Origin: Allantophomopsis cytisporea
Taxonomy: Eukaryota; Ascomycota; Leotiomycetes; Phacidiales; Phacidiaceae
Reading direction: 5' to 3'
Length of the DNA stretch: 64,000 bases
NCBI GenBank assembly: GCA_024752435.1
Contig: CP103034.1
Span: 1,612,001-1,676,000, forward strand
The position numbers and the translations under genes are program-made. The notes under the pieces are model-generated. The model was not told the DNA's origin, did not search any database, and saw nothing but the letters and a program-made list of their open reading frames with translations. Of this stretch, positions 58,607 through 64,000 are shown one piece after another (position 1 is the stretch's first letter; every line of letters begins with the position of its first letter).

Positions 58607-61024
58607 ATGACGGAGAATCATGTCATGTCACAGCTCCTTGAAGTTCTCACACGTATTGATGGACGTCTTCAGTCCATTGAATCCAGCCTCGCTGGCCCCG
58701 TGCCTACAGAAGTTCAGCAGAAATCGCTGCCAGCCGCGTCTGATTCCGAGTCCTTAGAACATACAAGAGGCGAGCAGGGAAATGCCCCGGAGTTGGCTGC
58801 TGAGACTGGTCAAGTTGCCAGAGTCAACAGCGTGACCGAGTCGAGCCATCTCCACGATTCTGCGAGGCGGCTATCAGATACAGGGCTATCTGATGACATT
58901 GTGGATCCTGAACCTGAGACTGAGATTGACCAAGCTCCAAGGCCTAGATCATCTCTAGATGATAATGGATATATTAAAGGCCCTAAGATAACCAGATGGA
59001 TTGACGATGACGACCAAGAAACGCAAAAAACCCAAGACTATAAGTATGAAACACCGGGACACATTCTTCTAGGTGATCCAGTTCAACTGGGATGTTTGGA
59101 TGAGATTGCTACGATTTACGCTGAGCAAGAGAGCTTTCTTGGGATCCCAATTGAGAACCGAGTGCGGATGAACAGCCGGAGCTATGATGATCCTTTGTCG
59201 ACTGCATTGGTCAAATTTTTGAGACGCACATTAGGAGCAAAATTTCTTGTGCGAGATATCGATAATTACGGTACAAACTTTACTTATTCCCTAACGGATA
59301 AAAGATCAATCAGGACTAGGTGGAACTACAATAGAAGTCTTCTGCTGCCGCCTTTCGTGAGGAGGTTAATCCCCCCCTGGAGAAGAATAATGTAAGTTCA
59401 TCACCTCCATATCTCATCCTATAAGAATGATAATAACTAGAAGTCACCAGAGTCATTAAAGGTCTAAGTTCGATGGTCGACGACTTGGACATTTCCGAAG
59501 CAGTCGAAGCCTATGGGCTCGACGTGAAAGATGACTTCCCCGATGTTATTTTTGATAAGCCATGGCTATTTAATATCAGGAAACACTTATTGTTACGTTT
59601 GATGACAGATCGAGAAGAGTATTTTGAGTTTTTTAAAAACGACATAGGCTTTCATTTGGTGTTCTTCTCTGTTGGTAGCTATAGCAGCTTAGAAGGAGAT
59701 AGAGCAGAAACATGCTGGCCTACTGGAAAATTATACTCTCACAGGGACAGTTTTCGGAAGAAAGCTTATACGGTGAGTTCATTCAACTATTTACAACTCT
59801 CACGCTGTTTCTTGGTCTCATAGCTTGTAGATGAATGTCCGCTTCAATTGGTCTCCGAAGTACTGGACCATGTTGAGGCTTTTGCCAGCAGATGATCCGC
59901 ACTTTGATGCATTTTTAATTGATAATACACCAGGAGGTCCATGTATCGCAATGCTTGCATTTATTTTACAAGATATTCCTGTGGTTATTAAGAGTTGGGA
60001 ATCTTTCGCAAATTACTTTGATTCTGAATTTGGTGCTAACACATCATATATGGACCTCGAGGCTCACAATGCATTGCTAGTCGATGATGAGGGGTTCTCG
60101 CAGTCCCGCAAATATTTCTGGGGAATCAGCTGTTTAATGGACCTTAACAAGCACATTTCCAGCAACATCCTACACTGGGAAGAGTCGAAAGAAAACTGGG
60201 AAAGACGCTTTCCGGAAATCGATCTTGGCTCTTGGTCTGAAGCTGAAAAGCTCATGGATGACATAGAAAAGCACTTTGGAAAGCTACGTGAAATTCAACG
60301 TCGATTCATTGAGCATCTTGATCGAATCAATATGCTCCGAGACGGCCTATTCAATGCCAGCGCTGTAATAGAGAGTAGGGCATCGACGAGGCTCGGCGAA
60401 AACGTCAAATTGTTGACTTTTGTCAGCATCTTCTTCCTTCCCTTGGGGTTCTGCATGTCTCTCTGGAGCATCAGTTTCGATGTTTTGTCGAAGACCCCAT
60501 TAGTATATGTCACTGTTATCGTTGCTGTCGTGACATACATGGTCGTCTTCAATATCAACAACATCGTCAAAATATCTGCTGTGTTCTATCGAACTCGCAG
60601 AAAAGCTCTCATAGAATCTATGTCCAAGGATGATACTTCAAAGAGTTGGCAGGAAAGGGGTACTCGCCTCAAGTCTTATGAGTTCCGCGCGAGATCAGAT
60701 AAGGGAGAACCAAGTGAATGGTTACTTACGGGGTACATACTCTACTGCTTTTGGTATTCTGCTGTGTCCTTTTGGAGAGGGAGGAGATCAGCTACCTCGA
60801 GTGCTACATCTTCGTATGCATCATCGTGGAGTTCTCGTATATCTCACAGTGATGACAATGGGTCAGAGACATCGCGTCCATCTACAGGCGACACATCGCG
60901 TGGATCTCCTATCCCTGATACCGATAGCAACAATGCAGGGGCTCTACGGGGTATTCGACGCCTGTTTCGACGAACTTCTGGTAGCGGTTCAGAAGTTAGA
61001 AGTGCGAACCCTAACATTCCTTGA
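58607..61024 (+). CDS. CorA-like membrane protein, fungal group
   Basis: Three exons fit in phase: 58607-59391, 59451-59772 and 59831-61024, giving 766 aa. A long acidic, disordered N-terminus (to about residue 130) is followed by a soluble domain with the features of fungal CorA-like proteins (HILLGDPVQLGC, RFNWSPKYWTMLRL, a long helix LREIQRRFIEHLDRINMLRDGLF), then two membrane helices (about 563-581 and 593-610) and a Ser-rich cytosolic tail. The order helix-TM-TM near the C-terminus is that of CorA/Mrs2/Alr magnesium channels. The signature Gly-Met-Asn after the first membrane helix is not visible (FCMSLWSIS instead), so magnesium transport should not be assumed. Confidence 0.8.
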
Positions 61025-61217
61025 TGGCAGTGTGCAATGGATTTGTCAGAATACATATTTAGTTTCCAATCAATTTACGACCTATATCAATCGGAATCGA
61101 GGTTTCATGAGATTGGAAGCTTGCTGTCTCAATACATCACAAAATTTGCTGACATACATCTAGCTTGCCTCTCATTTCCCCATACAAGTAACTCTTCAGA
61201 CCGTTGAAATCTCCTGA

Positions 61218-62920
61218 TCATTCTTCCTCGATTTCGCCTACCCGAATCGAGTATGACACACCCGAAAAGCCAGTCCAAAGGACCCCACCAACAAACAAAT
61301 CAATGGCATGCGTAGCCAACAAGTTTATAATCCATGTCCAAGAGCTAGGTATAGCCCACACATCCAAGTCAACTCCTGCACTCCTTGCAAATCCATCCGC
61401 AACAACCCTGATCATGACCACCTCAAGTGGTGCAAGTGCAATATCGGTCATCACCTTAGCAAAGATCTCTGTCGAAAATATTGGTGGCAACGCAGTGAGG
61501 AAGTTGGTTCTGAAAGCAGTAGGTTCCGGTTCGGCATTCATATTTCGAAGCTCAGCAGAATAGGCATTTCCTGTAGCTTCCATCTCGCTTGCTTCGACGT
61601 CGAAACTGACGAGTGTTGCCTGAACCATTTCATCGTCCTCCTCAGGTTCTTGTTCGGCGGGGAGACCTTCAAGTATGCGCAGAGTTTGATCGTGTTGATT
61701 AGCCGTCCTCTCCTCCTGAGGCTCAACGGGATGCATAGCTTTGCTATCATATCCATGCCACATGAATTCAATCTTTCTAACCCAGCCTGGATCGTCGCTT
61801 ACTGGTTTTGGCATTTGACTATATAGTGGTAATAAAAGACTTTTCGTTACTTTAGTACTGACTTTTTCGAAGAGATACACAGATAGGATTGGTGCAAGCG
61901 ACAAGGCTAGTGCACTCATCCATGACTGCATGCTTACAGTGGTCAAAACTTCTGGGAGTGGTGGGAGTTGAATTGGAGATGTTCTGGACATCGGAATAAG
62001 GGAGACTAAGCTCGGGAACCATCGATTTGCTGATACGAGACCTAGCTGCTGAAGAATGGTGAAGAGTCGAACATGAAGGTCGATATATTTCTGAAAAGCA
62101 TAGATTCTAGCCAGTTAGCATTTAATTAATTAAAATGAACCGTCACACTCACCCATAGGCTACATTCTTTTCAATTCTGTATTTGAGCTTTACATTCGCC
62201 TCATGATCTTGGACGAGCTGCTTGCTATGAAATTTGCGTCGGCATACCCGGTACAGAACATTTTCTGCAAATGATATGGTAGATTGGATGATGGTAGCTG
62301 GTATTCCTGCGAAAAGCATGCGGAAGATCGACGAGCGAGACTTCTCATAGCGAAGGATCTCAAAGAATGTCATGGTCGAATATGGTTGAAACAACTATCA
62401 AGTCAGCTTTGATCATGCGTGGGAGGATATTTAGTACCATGATTCGACGTCGAAGACCAACCACACCCCATGTTCCCATATAGAACGATTGTCGACCATA
62501 ATCAAGTAAGCTTAAACCAGCACGACTCTCTTCTTCTTTAAGTTTTCGGGCCTTTGCCTCTCTCTTCTTGACCGTGCTGTATTCCTCAATGATTCCTGCA
62601 GTCTCAAGGACTTCATTTGCAGCGCGAACTTGATCTCTAGCAATACGTTCAGACCAGCGGTTCACAGGACGGCCAGCTCCATCATATTCTTGATCACCAA
62701 GATCATCATTCTCCTGATCATCAGAATCCTGGATAAGGTCCGGTTCATATGGAGAGCGACCCTGTTCAGCATTAGCTTCTTCTTCCTCTTCCTCTTCTTC
62801 TTCTCTCTCCCACTGTTCATAGCAGGCTTCTATGAAGTCACGAGGACTATAAAGAAGCACTTTGAAATCGTAGCTGTCGACGATATGATTATCTGAGCGT
62901 AGCTCAAAGTCGGCAGGCAT
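61218..62920 (-). CDS. Fungal integral membrane protein of unknown function
   Basis: Three exons fit in phase: 62920-62438, 62394-62153 and 62106-61218, with 43- and 46-nt introns; the product is 537 aa. The N-terminal part carries an acidic tract (EREEEEEEEEEANAE at about 40-55) and a long charged helix (EYSTVKKREAKARKLKEEE). The C-terminal two thirds has several hydrophobic segments (SMQSWMSALALSLAPILSVY, IFAKVMTDIALAPLEVVMI, TWIINLLATHAIDLFVGGVL). I do not recognise the family; the sequence resembles membrane proteins conserved across filamentous fungi. A GAA/GAG triplet run makes the acidic tract and could vary in length. The ATG at 62920 is the only ATG near the start of the frame. Confidence 0.8.
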
Positions 62921-63452
62921 GGTCGCAACTTGGGACAAAGAGTGAAGAATTCATAAGATTGGAATGGCTTGGTAACGTCGGAGTACACGAAAGTGACTGT
63001 CCATATTTGTGCCGTAGTTACGCGCGCATAAGGACAATGTGAATATCGTGACTTACCAGCGCAAGTACAGTCAGTGATTGCATTCTACCCATTTCCGCTA
63101 CTTTCTCATCAACCCATGCTCACTATTTAATACATTCCACTTGAGAGTATGCTGTTCGAAGCCATGAACAATTATACAAAAATGATGCTTTTGATGATTG
63201 AAGATTGTAGGAAGAGCATGGATGGATTCATGGAATAACCGATGAGGCTACAGTCGCACTCAGGAAAACTAAGCTGTGGAGTCGAGGCTCTGCGGGGCTC
63301 CGGGAACTACGACTTAGCTGCAGCGCCATCCCTGCAAAGTCCAAAAGTTTTGGAGAACGAGAAAATCATCACCATAATCTTCACAAATCTTCACTGATCC
63401 GCCTGTTCTGCAGATATATTTGCGACTTTCTATAATCGCATTTTCCGCAAAC

Positions 63453-64000
63453 ATGGCTAACAAGGCAGCATATCAAACGACATTCGAGCCAGAAGAGACA
63501 ATTCAACCAATTTATACTGGTGGAAGTGTTGCTTTGGATAATAGCGGGCGCATTCTTGCGACCTGCCTTGGCGAAGATGTTTTGATTACGGATCTGAATA
63601 CTGGAAAAGAGCTTGCGCGTATTGAGGGTGATGGAGAAGTTGTATCGACGTTGACTTGTAAGTAAAAACCTCATGGCTCCTAGACTCTGCTGACAGTTTA
63701 GTGACTCCTTCTGCTTCTCACCTCATCATCTGCTCGCGATCACTATCGATGCGAATTTATGCCTTACGACCATCACCAACCGCTCCCTTTTCGATCACGA
63801 CTGAAATCCTTCGAACACTGAAACCCCATGCGTCTCCCGTTGTTGTGTTAGCCGTCGATCAAACAAGCACTCTTCTCGCAACTGGAGCAGCTGATGGTGT
63901 CGTAAAAGTCTGGGATATTCGTGGAGGTTTCGTCACACATACATTCCGAGGACCAAATATTCTTATTTCGGCTCTCTGTTTCTTCGAATTGACTGCAAGC
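63453..64000 (+). CDS. UTP13-like WD40 protein (U3 snoRNP), 5' part only
   Basis: Exons 63453-63657 and 63702 onward, with a 44-nt intron; the gene runs off the window. The visible 168 or so residues begin MANKAAYQTTFEPEETIQP and IYTGGSVALD, then early WD40 blades: RILATCLGEDVLITDLNTG, LIICSRSLSMRIYAL, and LLATGAADGVVKVWDIRGG. This opening matches fungal Utp13/TBL3, a WD40 component of the small-subunit processome required for 18S rRNA processing in the nucleolus. The call rests on the N-terminal third only. A different Utp-type WD40 protein is the main alternative. Confidence 0.75.

Noticed and set aside
1..64000. CRISPR arrays, prokaryotic operons, integrated phage or biosynthetic megasynthase genes
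   Set aside because: No spaced direct repeats of CRISPR type, no polycistronic arrangement and no ketosynthase/adenylation-type motifs are visible; gene structure is eukaryotic throughout.

Overview
The window is nuclear DNA of a filamentous ascomycete. The genes are split by 43-121 nt introns with GTRNGT-type donors and CTAAC/CTGAC-type branch sites, two tRNA types carry anticodon-loop introns, and the families are fungal (a NACHT-ankyrin STAND receptor, a HET protein, Zn2Cys6, phiA-like, GT90, fungal CorA-like). C-to-T decay of the kind left by repeat-induced point mutation (RIP) occurs in several places. A Leotiomycete (Botrytis/Sclerotinia type) fits best by feel, but the sequence alone does not prove this.

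Layout. 1-4.6 kb: no supported gene. 4.7-9.8 kb (-): a six-exon NLR-like receptor with a membrane anchor, an alpha/beta-hydrolase domain, NACHT and a near-identical ankyrin array. 10.6-12.0 kb (-): GT90/CAP10 glycosyltransferase. 15.0-15.6 kb (-): phiA-like secreted cell-wall protein. 19.8-21.6 kb (-): MFS sugar porter. 24.4-25.4 kb (+): single-pass surface protein. 26.2-26.7 kb (+): RidA-family protein, convergent with a Zn2Cys6 regulator (-, 26.9-29.2 kb) whose reading frame is broken by one TAA. 29.8-31.0 kb: two intron-bearing tRNA-Gly genes in opposite orientation around an AT-rich decayed stretch. 31.5-32.4 kb (+): small unknown gene. 32.5-35.2 kb (-): decayed ABC transporter. 35.6-38.4 kb (-) and 39.2-41.3 kb (+): an AAA ATPase and an unknown 640-aa protein, head to head across a promoter region with a diverged 90-bp direct repeat. 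41.6-42.7 kb (-): aldo-keto reductase. 43.2-43.7 kb: gene-like debris. 47.2-47.6 kb (+): Kex2-type cysteine-rich secreted peptide. 48.2-50.5 kb (-): HET-domain pseudogene. 51.3 kb: intron-bearing tRNA-Ile. 51.9-53.5 kb (-): membrane dipeptidase. 54.9-57.6 kb (+): F-BAR/DEP/RhoGAP protein. 58.6-61.0 kb (+): CorA-like membrane protein. 61.2-62.9 kb (-): fungal membrane protein of unknown role. 63.5 kb to the end (+): start of a UTP13-like WD40 ribosome-biogenesis gene.

The right end (51-64 kb) looks like a conserved housekeeping block. The left and middle look accessory: non-self-recognition genes (an NLR and a dead HET gene), secreted or surface proteins, transport genes, decayed copies and long gene-poor gaps. 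I derived exon boundaries by hand from splice motifs and checked that reading phase was preserved across every junction. Protein families are assigned from recalled motifs, not from a search.
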